This document shows, in pieces, positions 41,616 to 52,358 of a stretch of DNA of 64,000 bases. The position numbers and the translations under genes were made by a program. This DNA comes from Mycolicibacterium chitae. GTDB taxonomy: Bacteria; Actinomycetota; Actinomycetes; Mycobacteriales; Mycobacteriaceae. The notes beneath the pieces are model-generated. The model made no database searches and was not told the DNA's origin. It saw only the letters and a list, made by a program, of their open reading frames with translations. The stretch's first letter is position 1. Each line of letters opens with the position of its first letter. The DNA is taken from NCBI RefSeq assembly GCF_900637205.1, contig NZ_LR134355.1, positions 2,728,001 to 2,792,000 on the forward strand. Reading direction: 5' to 3'.

Positions 41616-42590
41616 ATGGACGCGATCGAAGTTGCCGAAACGGGTGGACCGGAAGTACTGACCCTCGTCGAGAAGCCGGAGCCCACGCCCGGCCCCGGCG
41701 AGGTGGTGATCAAGGCCGACGCGATCGGGGTGAACTTCATCGACACCTACTTCCGGTCCGGGCTGTACCCACGCGAGCTGCCGTTCGTGGTCGGCAGCGA
41801 GGTCTGCGGCACCATCACGGCCGTCGGTGACGACGTCGCCGCGCTGACGGTCGGCGACCGAGTGGTGACGGCCAACGCCGATGGCGCCTACGCCGGATAC
41901 TGCACCGCGCCGGCCGATTTCGTGGCCTATGTGCCGGCGGCCGTCGCCTCCGACGCGATCGCCTCGGCGCTGTTGAAGGGCATGACCGCGCACTACCTGA
42001 TCAAGTCGGTCTACGAGATCCAGCCCTCGGACACGGTGCTGGTGCACGCCGGCGCCGGTGGCGTGGGGCTGATCCTGACCCAGTGGGCCACCAGCATCGG
42101 GACCAAGGTGATCACCACGGCGTCCACGCCGGAGAAGGCCGAACTGTCCCGCGGGGCGGGTGCCATCGAGGTGCTCGACTATCCGGAGGATCCGCAGACC
42201 TTCGCCGCCCAGGTGCGTGAGCTCACCGACGGCCGCGGCGTCCAGGCCGTCTACGACGGGGTGGGCCAGAGCACGTTCGACGCCAGCTTGGCCAGCCTGG
42301 CGGTGCGCGGCACGCTGGCGCTGTTCGGGGCGGCCAGCGGCCCGGTCCCGCCGGTGGATCCGCAGCGGCTCAATGCGGCCGGCTCGGTGTTCCTGACCCG
42401 GCCCAACCTGGTGCACTTCACCCGGACCGCCGACGAATTCGCCTGGCGCGCCGGCGAGCTGATGGACGCGATGGCCTCCGGGGCCATCACGGTCAACGTC
42501 AGCGCGCGCTATCCGCTGGCCGAGGCCGAGCAGGCCCACCGCGATCTGCAGGGCCGCAAGACCGTCGGGTCCGTCGTCTTGGTGCCCTGA
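41616..42590 (+). CDS. qor: NADPH:quinone oxidoreductase family protein
   Basis: Zinc-independent MDR enzyme (QOR family, Rv1454c equivalent) of 324 residues. It has GVNFIDTYFRSGLYP and SEVCGTITAVG near the N-terminus and the cofactor motif VHAGAGGVGLILTQWA (AxxGxxG), and it lacks the structural-zinc Cys loop. It reduces quinones by one electron or protects against quinone stress; the exact substrate is unknown. Start ATG 41616; an open frame from 40893 is a shadow of the opposite gene. Confidence 0.92.
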   Translation: MDAIEVAETGGPEVLTLVEKPEPTPGPGEVVIKADAIGVNFIDTYFRSGLYPRELPFVVGSEVCGTITAVGDDVAALTVGDRVVTANADGAYAGYCTAPADFVAYVPAAVASDAIASALLKGMTAHYLIKSVYEIQPSDTVLVHAGAGGVGLILTQWATSIGTKVITTASTPEKAELSRGAGAIEVLDYPEDPQTFAAQVRELTDGRGVQAVYDGVGQSTFDASLASLAVRGTLALFGAASGPVPPVDPQRLNAAGSVFLTRPNLVHFTRTADEFAWRAGELMDAMASGAITVNVSARYPLAEAEQAHRDLQGRKTVGSVVLVP

Positions 42591-42615
42591 CGGGCCGCCC
42601 TCAGAGGTTCAGCGC

Positions 42616-43536
42616 TCAGAGGTTCAGCAGCGTGGGCAGCGCCAGCGCCGAGTCCACGGCCAGCGCGCAGAACACGGCCGCCAGATAGTTGTTCGACTGC
42701 AGGAACAGCCGCAGCGGTTTGACCGGCTGACCGCGGCGCACGCCCGCGTAGAGCTGATGCGCCATGATCAGGAACCAGGCGCCGGCCAGCAGCGCGACCG
42801 CGGCGTACAGCCAGCCCGCCGCCGGCGCCAACGCCACGGTGGTCAGCACGGTCAGCCAGGTGTAGACCAGGATCTGCCGGGTCACCTGCTTCTCGGTGGC
42901 GACCGCGGGCAGCATCGGTACCCCGGCGGCCTTGTAGTCGTCCTTGTAGCGCATGGCCAGCGCCCAGGTGTGCGGCGGCGTCCAGAAGAAGATGATCAGG
43001 AACATCACCAGCGCCGGCCATTCGATGGTGCCCGTGACCGCCGACCAGCCGATCATCACCGGCATGCAGCCAGCCGCGCCGCCCCACACCACGTTCTGCG
43101 CGGTGCGGCGCTTGAGCAGCAGCGTGTAGATGAAGACGTAGAAGGCGATGGTGACCACGGCCAGCACGCCGGAGAGCAGGTTGGTGGTCCACCACAGCCA
43201 GAAGAACGACCCGATGGACAGCAACAGGCCGAAGATCAGCGCGTTGCGGGTCGGTACCGTCGCGCGGGCCAACGGCCGCAGCGCCGTCCGCTTCATCACC
43301 TTGTCGATGTCGGCGTCGGCCACACAGTTCAGCGTGTTGGCGCCGGCCGCGGCCATCATTCCGCCGACCAAGGTGTTGAAGATCAACAACGGGTTCACCG
43401 TGCCGCGGTCGGCCAGCAGCATGGCTGGAATGGCCGTGACCAGCAGCAGCTCGATGACCCGCGGCTTGGTCAGCGCAACATAGGCCAGCACCGTGGTGCG
43501 GATTTGGCTCGGCGCGACGCGCTCGCGGATGCTCAC
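42616..43536 (-). CDS. ctaB: protoheme IX farnesyltransferase (heme O synthase)
   Basis: Membrane UbiA-superfamily enzyme adding the farnesyl chain to heme b; 306 residues with about nine helices. The diphosphate-binding motifs are [20 protein letters not shown] and [19 protein letters not shown]. Product heme O is the CtaA substrate. Equivalent to Rv1451. The last codons and stop (CTGAACCTCTGA) are duplicated just downstream, a small tandem repeat at 42602-42627. Convergent with qor, with 25 bases between the stops. Confidence 0.95.
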   Translation of the reverse strand: MSIRERVAPSQIRTTVLAYVALTKPRVIELLLVTAIPAMLLADRGTVNPLLIFNTLVGGMMAAAGANTLNCVADADIDKVMKRTALRPLARATVPTRNALIFGLLLSIGSFFWLWWTTNLLSGVLAVVTIAFYVFIYTLLLKRRTAQNVVWGGAAGCMPVMIGWSAVTGTIEWPALVMFLIIFFWTPPHTWALAMRYKDDYKAAGVPMLPAVATEKQVTRQILVYTWLTVLTTVALAPAAGWLYAAVALLAGAWFLIMAHQLYAGVRRGQPVKPLRLFLQSNNYLAAVFCALAVDSALALPTLLNL

Positions 43537-43737
43537 GCAGTTAACTCCTCATCACAGGCGATTGTCGCGGCAGCCTCGCAGCTTCTACTACCGACGATGG
43601 TAGACCGCTGCGCCGAGTCGGTGGCCTGCGGGTCGATTCCCCAGCCGCCCTGCGCCCGTTTGCCGTCTCGCACTAGGGTTGGGGAGGCGCCAAGTTCGCC
43701 ATGACCTGCCACGTCCTGCACCGCAAGGAGCTCGCTT
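43537..43737. promoter_or_regulatory. divergent promoter region ctaB / tkt
   Basis: This 201-base region has a minus-strand TACCAT (43597-43602) as a possible ctaB -10 with a leader of about 54 bases, and a plus-strand TAGGGT (43674-43679) as a possible tkt -10. A dyad CTACC-N6-GGTAG (43588-43603) overlaps the ctaB -10. It has a TACTAC half-site like the ctaA dyad but a different spacing. Confidence 0.4.
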
Positions 43738-45837
43738 GTGACCACAGCCGAAGAGATCGCCGACCTCACCGTCCCGAACCATCCGGACGACTGGTCCGAC
43801 GTGGATTCACGGGCGGTCGACACCGTGCGGGTGCTGGCCGCGGATGCGGTGCAGAAAGTCGGCAACGGTCACCCCGGCACGGCGATGAGCCTGGCGCCGC
43901 TGGCGTACACCCTGTTCCAGCGGCAAATGCGCCACGATCCGTCCGACACCCACTGGTTGGGCCGCGACCGCTTCATCCTGTCCTGCGGGCACTCCAGCCT
44001 GACGATCTACCTGCAGCTGTACCTGGGCGGCTTCGGACTCGAGCTCGAAGACATCGAGGCGCTGCGCACCTTCAAGTCCAAGACCCCGGGCCACCCCGAG
44101 TTCCGGCACACCAAGGGCGTGGAGATCACCACCGGCCCGCTGGGCCAGGGCCTGGCCTCGGCGGTCGGCATGGCGATGGCCGCCCGCTACGAGCGCGGCC
44201 TGTTCGATCCGGAGACTCCGGCCGGACAGAGCCCGTTCGACCACTACATCTACGTGATCGCCTCCGACGGCGACATCGAGGAGGGCGTCACCAGCGAGGC
44301 GTCCTCGCTGGCCGGTACCCAGCAGCTCGGCAACCTGATCGTGTTCTACGACAAGAACCACATCTCGATCGAGCACGACACCGACATCGCGCTGTCCGAG
44401 GACGTCAGCGCCCGCTACCGCGCCTACGGCTGGCACGTGCAGGACGTGGTGGGCGGCGAGAACGTCGTCGGGATCGAGGAGGCCATCGCCGAGGCCAAGA
44501 AGGTCACCGACAAGCCGTCGCTGATTTCGCTGCGGACCATCATCGGCTATCCCGCGCCGAACAAGATGAACACCGGCGGCATCCACGGCTCGGCCCTGGG
44601 TGACGAGGAGGTCGCCGCGGTCAAGAAGATCCTCGGCTTCGACCCGGAGAAGACCTTCGAGGTCAGCGACGAGGTCATCGCCCACACCCGGGGTCTGGTC
44701 GACCGCGGCAAGCAGGTCCGCGACACCTGGGAGAAGGACTACGCGGCCTGGGCCGAGCGCGAACCCGAGCGCAAGAAGCTGCTGGACCGGCTGCTGGCCA
44801 ACGAGTTGCCCGACGGCTGGGACGCCGACATCACGCATTGGGAGCCCGGCTCCAAGGCGGTCGCCACCCGCGCGGCGTTCGGGCAGGTGCTCAACGACAC
44901 CGCGCCGAAGCTGCCCGAACTCTGGGGCGGCTCGGCGGACCTTGCCGGCAGCAACAACACCACCATCAAGGGTGCGAAATCGTTTGGCCCGCCGTCGATC
45001 TCGACCGCCGACTTCACCGCCGACTGGCACGGCCGGGTGTTGCACTTCGGTGTGCGCGAGCACGCCATGGGCTCGATCCTGTCCGGCATCGTGCTGCACG
45101 GCCCCACCCGCGCGTTCGGCGGCACGTTCCTGCAGTTCTCCGACTACATGCGGCCGGCGGTGCGCCTGGCCGCCCTGATGGACATCGACACCATCTACAT
45201 CTGGACCCACGACTCGATCGGGCTGGGCGAGGACGGACCGACCCACCAGCCCATCGAGCACCTCGCGGCGCTGCGGGCGATCCCGCAGCTGGCCGTCGTG
45301 CGTCCCGCCGACCCGAACGAGACCGCCCACGCGTGGCGCAGCATCATCGCGCGCGGCAACGGCAGCGGGCCGGTCGGCTTCATCCTGACCCGGCAGGGCG
45401 TCCCGGTGCTCGAGGGCACCGACGCCGACGGCGTCGCCAAGGGCGGCTACGTACTCGGCAACCCGTCGGCCGACGAGGTCCGCGACGCCGACGTGATCAT
45501 CATCGCCACCGGCTCCGAGGTGCAGATCGCGGTCGAGGCCCAGAAGCTGCTCGCCGCCAAGGACGTCAAGGCCCAGGTGGTCTCGATGCCGTGTGTCGAA
45601 TGGTTCGAGAAGCAGCCGCGCGAGTACCAGGACTCGGTGCTGCCGCCGACCGTGTCTGCGCGAGTCGCGGTCGAAGCGGGTATAGCCATGCCATGGCACC
45701 GATGGGTCGGCGACACCGGCGAGATCGTCTCGATCGAGCACTACGGCGAGTCGGCCGACGACAAGACGCTGTTCCGCGAGTTCGGCTTCACCCCGGAGGC
45801 CGTGGTCGCGGCGGCCGAACGCGCACTGGATAACTAG
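43738..45837 (+). CDS. tkt: transketolase
   Basis: Thiamine-diphosphate enzyme of the non-oxidative pentose phosphate pathway, 699 residues. The N-terminal PP domain has [20 protein letters not shown] and the TPP/Mg motif [19 protein letters not shown]; the Pyr domain has [16 protein letters not shown] and [20 protein letters not shown]. The C-terminal domain ends [20 protein letters not shown]. Start GTG 43738 with AAGGAG upstream. First gene of tkt-tal-zwf-opcA-pgl. Equivalent to Rv1449c. Confidence 0.97.
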   Translation: MTTAEEIADLTVPNHPDDWSDVDSRAVDTVRVLAADAVQKVGNGHPGTAMSLAPLAYTLFQRQMRHDPSDTHWLGRDRFILSCGHSSLTIYLQLYLGGFGLELEDIEALRTFKSKTPGHPEFRHTKGVEITTGPLGQGLASAVGMAMAARYERGLFDPETPAGQSPFDHYIYVIASDGDIEEGVTSEASSLAGTQQLGNLIVFYDKNHISIEHDTDIALSEDVSARYRAYGWHVQDVVGGENVVGIEEAIAEAKKVTDKPSLISLRTIIGYPAPNKMNTGGIHGSALGDEEVAAVKKILGFDPEKTFEVSDEVIAHTRGLVDRGKQVRDTWEKDYAAWAEREPERKKLLDRLLANELPDGWDADITHWEPGSKAVATRAAFGQVLNDTAPKLPELWGGSADLAGSNNTTIKGAKSFGPPSISTADFTADWHGRVLHFGVREHAMGSILSGIVLHGPTRAFGGTFLQFSDYMRPAVRLAALMDIDTIYIWTHDSIGLGEDGPTHQPIEHLAALRAIPQLAVVRPADPNETAHAWRSIIARGNGSGPVGFILTRQGVPVLEGTDADGVAKGGYVLGNPSADEVRDADVIIIATGSEVQIAVEAQKLLAAKDVKAQVVSMPCVEWFEKQPREYQDSVLPPTVSARVAVEAGIAMPWHRWVGDTGEIVSIEHYGESADDKTLFREFGFTPEAVVAAAERALDN

Positions 45838-45847
45838 GGAGCACCCA

Positions 45848-46987
45848 ATGACTCAGAATTCGAACCTCGCGGCCCTGAGCGCCGCCGGGGTCTCCGTATG
45901 GCTCGACGACCTGTCGCGGGAGCGCCTGCAGACCGGCAACCTGCAGGAACTCATCGACACCCGCAGCGTCGTCGGCGTCACCACCAACCCGTCGATCTTC
46001 CAGGCCGCGCTGTCGGCCGGTAACGCCTACGACGCGCAGGTGGCCGAACTCGCCGAGCGCGGCGCCGACGTCGACGCGACCATCCGCACCGTCACCACCG
46101 ACGACGTCCGCAACGCCTGCGACCTGCTGGCCAAGGTCCACGAGGCAACCGACGGGGTCGACGGCCGGGTCTCCATCGAGGTCGATCCCCGGCTGGCCCA
46201 CGACACCGACAAGACGATCCTGCAGGCCATCGAGCTGTGGAAGATCGTCGACCGGCCCAACCTGCTGATCAAGATCCCGGCCACCCTGGCCGGCCTGCCG
46301 GCGATCACCGCGGTGATCGCCGAGGGCATCTCCGTCAACGTGACGCTGATCTTCTCGGTCGAACGGCACCGGGCCGTGATGGACGCCTACCTCGCCGGCC
46401 TGGAGAAGGCCAAGGAGGCCGGGCACGACCTGTCCAAGATCCACTCGGTGGCCTCGTTCTTCGTCTCCCGGGTCGACACCGAGATCGACAAGCGGCTCGA
46501 GAAGATCGCCGCCGACACCGGCCGCCAGGGCGCCCTGGACGCCGCGGGCAAGGCCGGGGTGGCCAACGCCCGGCTGGCCTACGCCGCCTATCAGGAGATC
46601 TTCGAACAGGGCGACCGGTTCAAGGCGCTGGCCGCCGAAGGCGCGCGGGTGCAACGGCCGCTGTGGGCATCGACCGGGGTGAAGAATCCCGATTACCCGG
46701 ACACCCTCTACGTCACCGAACTCGTCGCACCCAACACGGTGAACACCATGCCGGAGAAGACCCTCGAGGCCGTCGCCGAGCACGGCAACATCACCGGCGA
46801 CACCGTCACCGGCACGGCCGAGACCGCCCACATCGTCTTCGACAAACTGGCCGCGCTCGGGGTCGACCTACCCGACGTGTTCAAGCTGCTCGAGGACGAG
46901 GGCGTCGAGAAGTTCGAGAAATCCTGGCAGGAACTCCTCGACGCCACCCAGGCCCAACTGGACGAGAAAACCCAAGCCGGCAAATGA
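45848..46987 (+). CDS. tal: transaldolase
   Basis: Transfers dihydroxyacetone units between sugar phosphates; 379 residues, the actinobacterial (TalB-like long) form. The Schiff-base lysine is Lys142 in [22 protein letters not shown] and the end [12 protein letters not shown] are visible. Starts 10 bases after tkt and overlaps the zwf start (ATGA). Equivalent to Rv1448c. Confidence 0.97.
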   Translation: MTQNSNLAALSAAGVSVWLDDLSRERLQTGNLQELIDTRSVVGVTTNPSIFQAALSAGNAYDAQVAELAERGADVDATIRTVTTDDVRNACDLLAKVHEATDGVDGRVSIEVDPRLAHDTDKTILQAIELWKIVDRPNLLIKIPATLAGLPAITAVIAEGISVNVTLIFSVERHRAVMDAYLAGLEKAKEAGHDLSKIHSVASFFVSRVDTEIDKRLEKIAADTGRQGALDAAGKAGVANARLAYAAYQEIFEQGDRFKALAAEGARVQRPLWASTGVKNPDYPDTLYVTELVAPNTVNTMPEKTLEAVAEHGNITGDTVTGTAETAHIVFDKLAALGVDLPDVFKLLEDEGVEKFEKSWQELLDATQAQLDEKTQAGK

Positions 46988-48537
46988 GCGCACCCGCCGG
47001 CTCCGAGTGGGTCAATCCGCTGCGCGACAAGCGCGACAAGCGGATGCCCCGCATCGCGGGGCCGTGCGCGGTGGTGATCTTCGGGGTCACCGGTGATCTG
47101 GCGCGCAAGAAGCTGATGCCGGCGATCTACGACCTGGCCAACCGCGGGCTGCTGCCGCCGCAGTTCGCGCTGGTCGGGTTCGCCCGGCGGGAATGGGCCC
47201 ACGAGGACTTCGGCAAGGAGGTCTACGAAGCGGTCCAGCAGCACGCGCGCACGCCGTTCCACCAGGAGGTCTGGGACCGGCTGTCGGAGGGAATCCGGTT
47301 CGTCCAGGGCGATTTCAGCGACGACGCGGCGTTCCAGCGGCTCGCGGACACGCTGCACAGTCTCGACACGGAACGCGGCACCGGCGGCAATCACGCGTTC
47401 TACCTGTCGATCCCGCCCAAGGCGTTTCCCCTGGTGTGCGAGAAGCTGGCCCAGTTCGGGTTGGCCCGCGAGACCGACGGCTGCTGGAACCGGGTGGTCA
47501 TCGAGAAACCGTTCGGGCACGATCTGGCCAGCGCCGAGTCGCTCAACGCGGTGGTCAACACGGTGTTCCCGGAGTCCTCGGTGTTCCGCATCGACCACTA
47601 CCTGGGCAAGGAGACCGTCCAGAACCTGCTGGCGTTGCGCTTCGCCAACACCATGTTCGAACCGATCTGGAACGCCCACTACGTCGACCACGTCCAGATC
47701 ACCATGGCCGAGGACATCGGGTTGGGCGGCCGCGCAGGCTATTACGACGGCATCGGCGCCGCCCGCGATGTCATCCAGAACCACCTGCTGCAGCTGTTGG
47801 CGCTGACCGCGATGGAAGAACCCGTGAACTTCTCCCCCGCCGAGTTGCAGGCGGAGAAGATCAAGGTGCTCTCCGCCACCCGACTGGCCCAGCCGCTGGA
47901 CCAGACGACGGCGCGCGGTCAGTACGCCGCGGGCTGGCAGGGCAGCCAGCAGGTCGTCGGCCTGCTCGACGAGGAGGGCTTCGCGAAGACCTCCACCACC
48001 GAGACCTACGCCGCGATCACGCTCGACGTGGACACCCGCCGCTGGGCCGGGGTGCCGTTCTATTTGCGCTCGGGAAAACGGTTGGGCCGCAGGGTCACCG
48101 AGATCGCACTGGTCTTCAAGCGGGCCCCGCACCTGCCGTTCGATGCCACCATGACCGAGGAACTGGGTCACAACGCCCTGGTCATCCGCGTGCAACCGGA
48201 CGAGGGCATCACGCTGCGGTTCGGGTCGAAGGTGCCGGGCAACCGGATGGAGGTCCGCGACGTCAACATGGACTTCTCCTACGGTTCGGCGTTCGCCGAG
48301 GAATCACCGGAGGCCTACGAGCGCCTGATCCTCGACGTGCTACTCGGCGAGCCGTCGCTGTTCCCGGTGAACGCGGAGGTCGAATTGGCTTGGCAGATCC
48401 TCGATCCCGCGTTGGAGCACTGGGCCGCTCTCGACGCCGAGGGCGGCGGACCGGAGCCGTACGCCGCGGGTAGCTGGGGTCCGGATTCCGCGTTCGAGAT
48501 GCTGCACCGCGTGGGCAGGGAATGGCGGCGGCCGTGA
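46984..48537 (+). CDS. zwf: glucose-6-phosphate 1-dehydrogenase
   Basis: First oxidative pentose phosphate enzyme, producing NADPH; 517 residues. The nucleotide-binding motif is [15 protein letters not shown], and the active-site signature is [13 protein letters not shown] with the catalytic His; EKPFGHDL also lies in the active site. Corresponds to zwf2 (Rv1447c). Start ATG 46984 inside the tal stop; a long open frame upstream is a shadow of tal. Activity in actinobacteria usually needs OpcA, encoded next. Confidence 0.97.
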   Translation: MSAPAGSEWVNPLRDKRDKRMPRIAGPCAVVIFGVTGDLARKKLMPAIYDLANRGLLPPQFALVGFARREWAHEDFGKEVYEAVQQHARTPFHQEVWDRLSEGIRFVQGDFSDDAAFQRLADTLHSLDTERGTGGNHAFYLSIPPKAFPLVCEKLAQFGLARETDGCWNRVVIEKPFGHDLASAESLNAVVNTVFPESSVFRIDHYLGKETVQNLLALRFANTMFEPIWNAHYVDHVQITMAEDIGLGGRAGYYDGIGAARDVIQNHLLQLLALTAMEEPVNFSPAELQAEKIKVLSATRLAQPLDQTTARGQYAAGWQGSQQVVGLLDEEGFAKTSTTETYAAITLDVDTRRWAGVPFYLRSGKRLGRRVTEIALVFKRAPHLPFDATMTEELGHNALVIRVQPDEGITLRFGSKVPGNRMEVRDVNMDFSYGSAFAEESPEAYERLILDVLLGEPSLFPVNAEVELAWQILDPALEHWAALDAEGGGPEPYAAGSWGPDSAFEMLHRVGREWRRP

Positions 48538-49445
48538 TCATCGACCTGGCGAACACCACGACCAACGACATCAACAAGAAGATCATCGCACTGCGCGAGG
48601 AGGGCGGCGCGGTCACCATGGGCCGGGTGCTCACGCTGGTGATCGCCCCCGATACCGAGGCGGTGCTCGAGGAGTCGATCGAGGCCGCCAATTACGCATC
48701 CCGCGAGCATCCGTGCCGGATCATCGTGGTGGCCCCCGGCGACGTGAACGCCGAGCAGCCGCGGCTGGATGCGCAGATCCGGGTGGGCGCCGACGCCGGC
48801 GCCGGCGAGGTCGTGGTGCTACGCCTGTCGGGCGCGCTGGCCGGACACGCCGGCAACGTGGTGATCCCGTTTTTGCTGCCCGATACGCCGGTGGTGGCCT
48901 GGTGGCCCGATGACGCACCCGCGGCGCCCGCCGAGGATCCGTTGGGCAAGTTGGCCATTCGTCGCATCACCGACGCCTCGCACGGCGCCGAACCACTGGC
49001 CGCGATCAAGAGCCGACTCGAGGGTTACCGCGCCGGCGACACCGATCTGTCCTGGAGCCGCATCACCTACTGGCGCGCGCTGTTGGCCGCGGCCATCGAC
49101 CTGGCCCCGCACGAGCCGGTCCGCTCGGCGGTAGTGTCGGGGCTGGCCGGCGAGCCCGCGCTCGACATCCTGGCCGGCTGGCTGGCCACCCGCATCGAGG
49201 GGACCGTGACGCGTGCCACCGGTGAACTGAAGGTCGAGCTGACCCGGGACTCCGAGACCATCACGCTGCGGCGTCCCCAGGACGGCACCACCGCGACGCT
49301 GCAGCGCACCGGGCACCCCGATGCGCTGCTACCGTTGGCGCGGCGCGCAACCCGCGACTGTCTGGCCGAGGACCTGCGCCGACTCGACCCGGACGAGATC
49401 TATCACGGCGCCCTACAGGGCCTGGCCCAGGTGATTTACGCATGA
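48534..49445 (+). CDS. opcA: glucose-6-phosphate dehydrogenase assembly protein OpcA
   Basis: A 303-residue protein that assembles or activates G6PDH; equivalent to Rv1446c. It contains [20 protein letters not shown] and [20 protein letters not shown] (highly conserved), [18 protein letters not shown] and the end [18 protein letters not shown] 48534 is preferred to ATG 48522 because it overlaps the zwf stop as GTGA and gives the family N-terminus ([10 protein letters not shown]). Confidence 0.95.
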   Translation: MIIDLANTTTNDINKKIIALREEGGAVTMGRVLTLVIAPDTEAVLEESIEAANYASREHPCRIIVVAPGDVNAEQPRLDAQIRVGADAGAGEVVVLRLSGALAGHAGNVVIPFLLPDTPVVAWWPDDAPAAPAEDPLGKLAIRRITDASHGAEPLAAIKSRLEGYRAGDTDLSWSRITYWRALLAAAIDLAPHEPVRSAVVSGLAGEPALDILAGWLATRIEGTVTRATGELKVELTRDSETITLRRPQDGTTATLQRTGHPDALLPLARRATRDCLAEDLRRLDPDEIYHGALQGLAQVIYA

Positions 49446-50194
49446 GCGACTCCCAGACCGTCATCGAAACCTATGCCGACACTGACCAATTGGCCGCGGC
49501 CGCCGGTGCGCGGCTGGTCGGTGCGATCACCTCGGCGATCACCGCCCGGGGGCAGGCGCACATCGTTCTGACCGGCGGGGGTACCGGCATCGCGCTGCTG
49601 CGCCACGTCGCCGAACATGGCGTGGACATCGATTGGTCTGCGGTGCATCTGTATTGGGGCGACGAGCGCTACCTGCCCGACAGCGACGACGAGCGCAACG
49701 CCAAGCAGGCGCGCGAGGCGCTGCTCGAGCGGATCGAGATCCCGGCCCGCAACGTCCACCCGATGCCGGCCGCCGACGCCGAGTTCGGTTCCGACATCGA
49801 GGCCGCCGCGCTGTCCTACGAGCAGGTGCTGGCCGCCAACGCCCCCGCGGGCGAACCCGCCCCCGTGTTCGACGTCCATCTGCTCGGGATGGGCGGCGAG
49901 GGGCACATCAACTCGTTGTTCCCCGACACCGCCGCGGTGCGCGAGCAGACCCGGCTGGTGGTGGCCGTGACGGATTCGCCGAAGCCGCCGCCGCAGCGGA
50001 TCACGTTGACGCTGCCCGCGATCCGGCGTGCCCGCGAGGTGTGGCTGGTGGTGTCGGGCGCCGCCAAGGCCGAGGCGGTGGCCGCCGCCGTCGGCGGTGC
50101 CGACCCCGTCGACATCCCGGCCGCGGGGGCCCGCGGGCGGGACAAGACGGTGTGGTTGCTGGACACCGCGGCGGCGGCCGACCTACCCCGCTAG
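49442..50194 (+). CDS. pgl: 6-phosphogluconolactonase
   Basis: Hydrolyses 6-phosphogluconolactone; 250 residues, DevB/NagB-like fold. [15 protein letters not shown], the YWGDERYLP active-site loop, [18 protein letters not shown] and the C-terminal [11 protein letters not shown] are present. It starts within the opcA stop (ATGA) and ends the operon. Its last four bases overlap the convergent lutC. Equivalent to Rv1445c. Confidence 0.95.
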   Translation: MSDSQTVIETYADTDQLAAAAGARLVGAITSAITARGQAHIVLTGGGTGIALLRHVAEHGVDIDWSAVHLYWGDERYLPDSDDERNAKQAREALLERIEIPARNVHPMPAADAEFGSDIEAAALSYEQVLAANAPAGEPAPVFDVHLLGMGGEGHINSLFPDTAAVREQTRLVVAVTDSPKPPPQRITLTLPAIRRAREVWLVVSGAAKAEAVAAAVGGADPVDIPAAGARGRDKTVWLLDTAAAADLPR

Positions 50195-50838
50195 CGGTCC
50201 ACGACGATCACGTGCAGGGTCCGCGGGCCGTGCACGCCCTCGACCCGGTCGAGTTCGATGTCGCTGGTGGCGCTGGGCCCGCTGATCCAGGTCAACGGTC
50301 TGGTGTTTGAGCCCGAATCCAGCAGCCGGGCAACGGCTTCGGGGACATCGCTGACAATCTGCTCGCTGTCCACCACGCAGATGTGCACATCGGGTACCAG
50401 GCTGATCGCGCGGCGCCCCTGCCCGGGGCCGTGGTCGAGCACCAGCGTCCCGGTGTTCGCGATGCCGACGGTGGCGGTGGTGACCACCGCGTCGACGCCG
50501 TCGAGATCGGTGGCCGACAGCCCGTCGTCGTCGCGCCAGTCGGCGGCCGTCGCGTCCGACCACCGGTCGCGCACCACCGAATCGGCAATCACGGTGCGCG
50601 CCCCCGTCGTCGACAGGGCGTCGGCGATCGCCGCGCCCACCTCGTCGGGCCCCACCCGGACCACGACGGCCCGGTAATCCGCGGTGCGTTCGATGAAGCG
50701 TTCGATCAGGTCGTGGCCGCCGGTGCCGACGGGTTCGCCGTAGCGCCAAGGCACCTCGGCGTCACCGGACCCGCCCCGGTCGGCCAGGGCGGTGCGGACC
50801 CGGCGCAGGATCTCCGCGCGCGCGGCGGTATCGGTCAC
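50191..50838 (-). CDS. lutC: LutC, lactate utilisation protein
   Basis: A 215-residue LUD-domain protein (LutC/YkgG), part of the LutABC L-lactate oxidase complex. It has the family core [20 protein letters not shown] and [16 protein letters not shown], with a Ser/Thr-rich [20 protein letters not shown] end. Start GTG 50838 overlaps the lutB stop (GTGA). Third gene of the operon; convergent with pgl. Confidence 0.9.
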   Translation of the reverse strand: MTDTAARAEILRRVRTALADRGGSGDAEVPWRYGEPVGTGGHDLIERFIERTADYRAVVVRVGPDEVGAAIADALSTTGARTVIADSVVRDRWSDATAADWRDDDGLSATDLDGVDAVVTTATVGIANTGTLVLDHGPGQGRRAISLVPDVHICVVDSEQIVSDVPEAVARLLDSGSNTRPLTWISGPSATSDIELDRVEGVHGPRTLHVIVVDR

Positions 50839-52358
50839 GGCTCGTCCCGCCCGCCGTCGGTGCGCTCCCACCACTGCCGGAACGTCTCGGTGGGCGGGAC
50901 CGGCACGTCGCGGGTGCGCGACCAGGCCGCGGCGGGCCACGGCAGCCGACGCAACATCGGTCTGGCGCCGAACAGCTTACTGCGCAAGGTTTTTCCGCCG
51001 GCAGCTGCGACCCGCGCTGCAGTGCGAAACCGCCGTGGGTCGGCCAGGACCCAGCTCGCCGAGCGCATGGCGACGGCCTCCGGACCCGGCACCCCGCCGC
51101 GGCGGTCGTCGACGACCTTCGTGCGCAGGTGCACCAGCAGCGACGGGATGTCGATGCGCACCGGGCACACGTCGAAGCAGGCGCCGCACAGACTCGACGC
51201 GTACGGCAGCGACCTGTCCACCGCGCTCACGGTGCCGCGCAACTGCGGGGTGAGCACCGCGCCGATGGGCCCCGGATAGATCGAACCGTACGAATGTCCG
51301 CCCGCGCGTTCGTAAACCGGGCACACGTTCAGGCAGGCCGAGCAGCGGATGCAGCGCAACGCGGCGCGGCCCACCGGGTCGGCCAGCGCGTCGGTGCGGC
51401 CGTTGTCCACCAGCACCACGTGCATGCGCCGCGGTCCGTCGCCGGCGGCCGGCCCCGTCCAGATCGACGTGTAGGGGTTCTCCCGCTCCCCGGTGCTGCT
51501 GCGGGGCAGCACCTGCAGGAACACCTCGAGATCGCGCCACGACGGCAGGATCTTCTCGATGCCCACCACCGAGATCAACGTCTCCGGCAGCGTCAGGCAC
51601 ATCCGGCCGTTGCCCTCGGATTCGACCACCACCAGGCTGCCGGTCTCCGCCACGGCGAAGTTGGCCCCGGAGATGGCCACCTTGGCGCGCAGGAACTTCT
51701 CCCGCAGGTGCAGCCGCGCGGCCTCGGCCAGCCGGCGCGGCTCATCGGTCAGGTCGTCGGGCGCGGGCCGGCCCACGGCCGCCATCTCCTCCAGGAAGAT
51801 CTCGCGCACCTCGGCGCGGTTGCGGTGGATCGCGGGCACCAGGATGTGACTCGGCCAGTCCTTACCCAGTTGCACGATGAGCTCGGCCAGGTCGGTCTCC
51901 CAGGCGTCGATCCCGGCCGCGGCCAGGGCCTCGTTGAGCTCGATTTCTTGGGTGAGCATCGATTTCACCTTGACCACCTCGCGCCGGTCCCCCGGTTCCA
52001 GCGCGGCCTCGACCAGATCCACCACGATCCGGTTGGCCTCCTCGGCGTCGCGGGCCCAGTGCACGGTGGTCCCGGCCGCGGTGGCGTTGGCCTCGAAGCT
52101 CTCCAGGTGCTGGTCCAGCGACTGCAGCGCGCGGTCCTTGATGGCCTCGGCGGCCAGGCGCAGGTCCTCCCAGTTGTCGAGTTCGCCGACGACCGCGGCC
52201 CGTTTGGCGCGGATGGTGCTCGTGGCGTGCGCGAGGTTTCGGCGCAGCACCGGGTCGGCCAGCGCGGTCTTGGCCGCGTCCTGGAACTTCGGCAGCGCGT
52301 CGGGCATGCCGAGGAAGGCCTGGGTGACGCCGACGTGCGGATGTCCCGGGGCGCTCAT
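50835..52358 (-). CDS. lutB: LutB, iron-sulfur lactate utilisation protein
   Basis: A 507-residue LutB. The LUD domain (about 60-300) contains GANFAVAETGSLVVVESEGN and RMCLTLPETLISVVGIEKIL. Two ferredoxin-type [4Fe-4S] motifs follow, CIRCSACLNVCPVYERAGGH and SLCGACFDVCPVRIDIPSLL. It acts with LutA and LutC to oxidise L-lactate to pyruvate, independent of flavin LldD. Start ATG 52358 overlaps the lutA stop (ATGA). Clusters would be supplied by the suf system. Confidence 0.94.
   Translation of the reverse strand: MSAPGHPHVGVTQAFLGMPDALPKFQDAAKTALADPVLRRNLAHATSTIRAKRAAVVGELDNWEDLRLAAEAIKDRALQSLDQHLESFEANATAAGTTVHWARDAEEANRIVVDLVEAALEPGDRREVVKVKSMLTQEIELNEALAAAGIDAWETDLAELIVQLGKDWPSHILVPAIHRNRAEVREIFLEEMAAVGRPAPDDLTDEPRRLAEAARLHLREKFLRAKVAISGANFAVAETGSLVVVESEGNGRMCLTLPETLISVVGIEKILPSWRDLEVFLQVLPRSSTGERENPYTSIWTGPAAGDGPRRMHVVLVDNGRTDALADPVGRAALRCIRCSACLNVCPVYERAGGHSYGSIYPGPIGAVLTPQLRGTVSAVDRSLPYASSLCGACFDVCPVRIDIPSLLVHLRTKVVDDRRGGVPGPEAVAMRSASWVLADPRRFRTAARVAAAGGKTLRSKLFGARPMLRRLPWPAAAWSRTRDVPVPPTETFRQWWERTDGGRDEP

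Noticed and set aside
43807..45741. Minus-strand open frame over tkt
   Set aside because: Antisense shadow of transketolase; the protein-like pattern is only the reverse of conserved codons.
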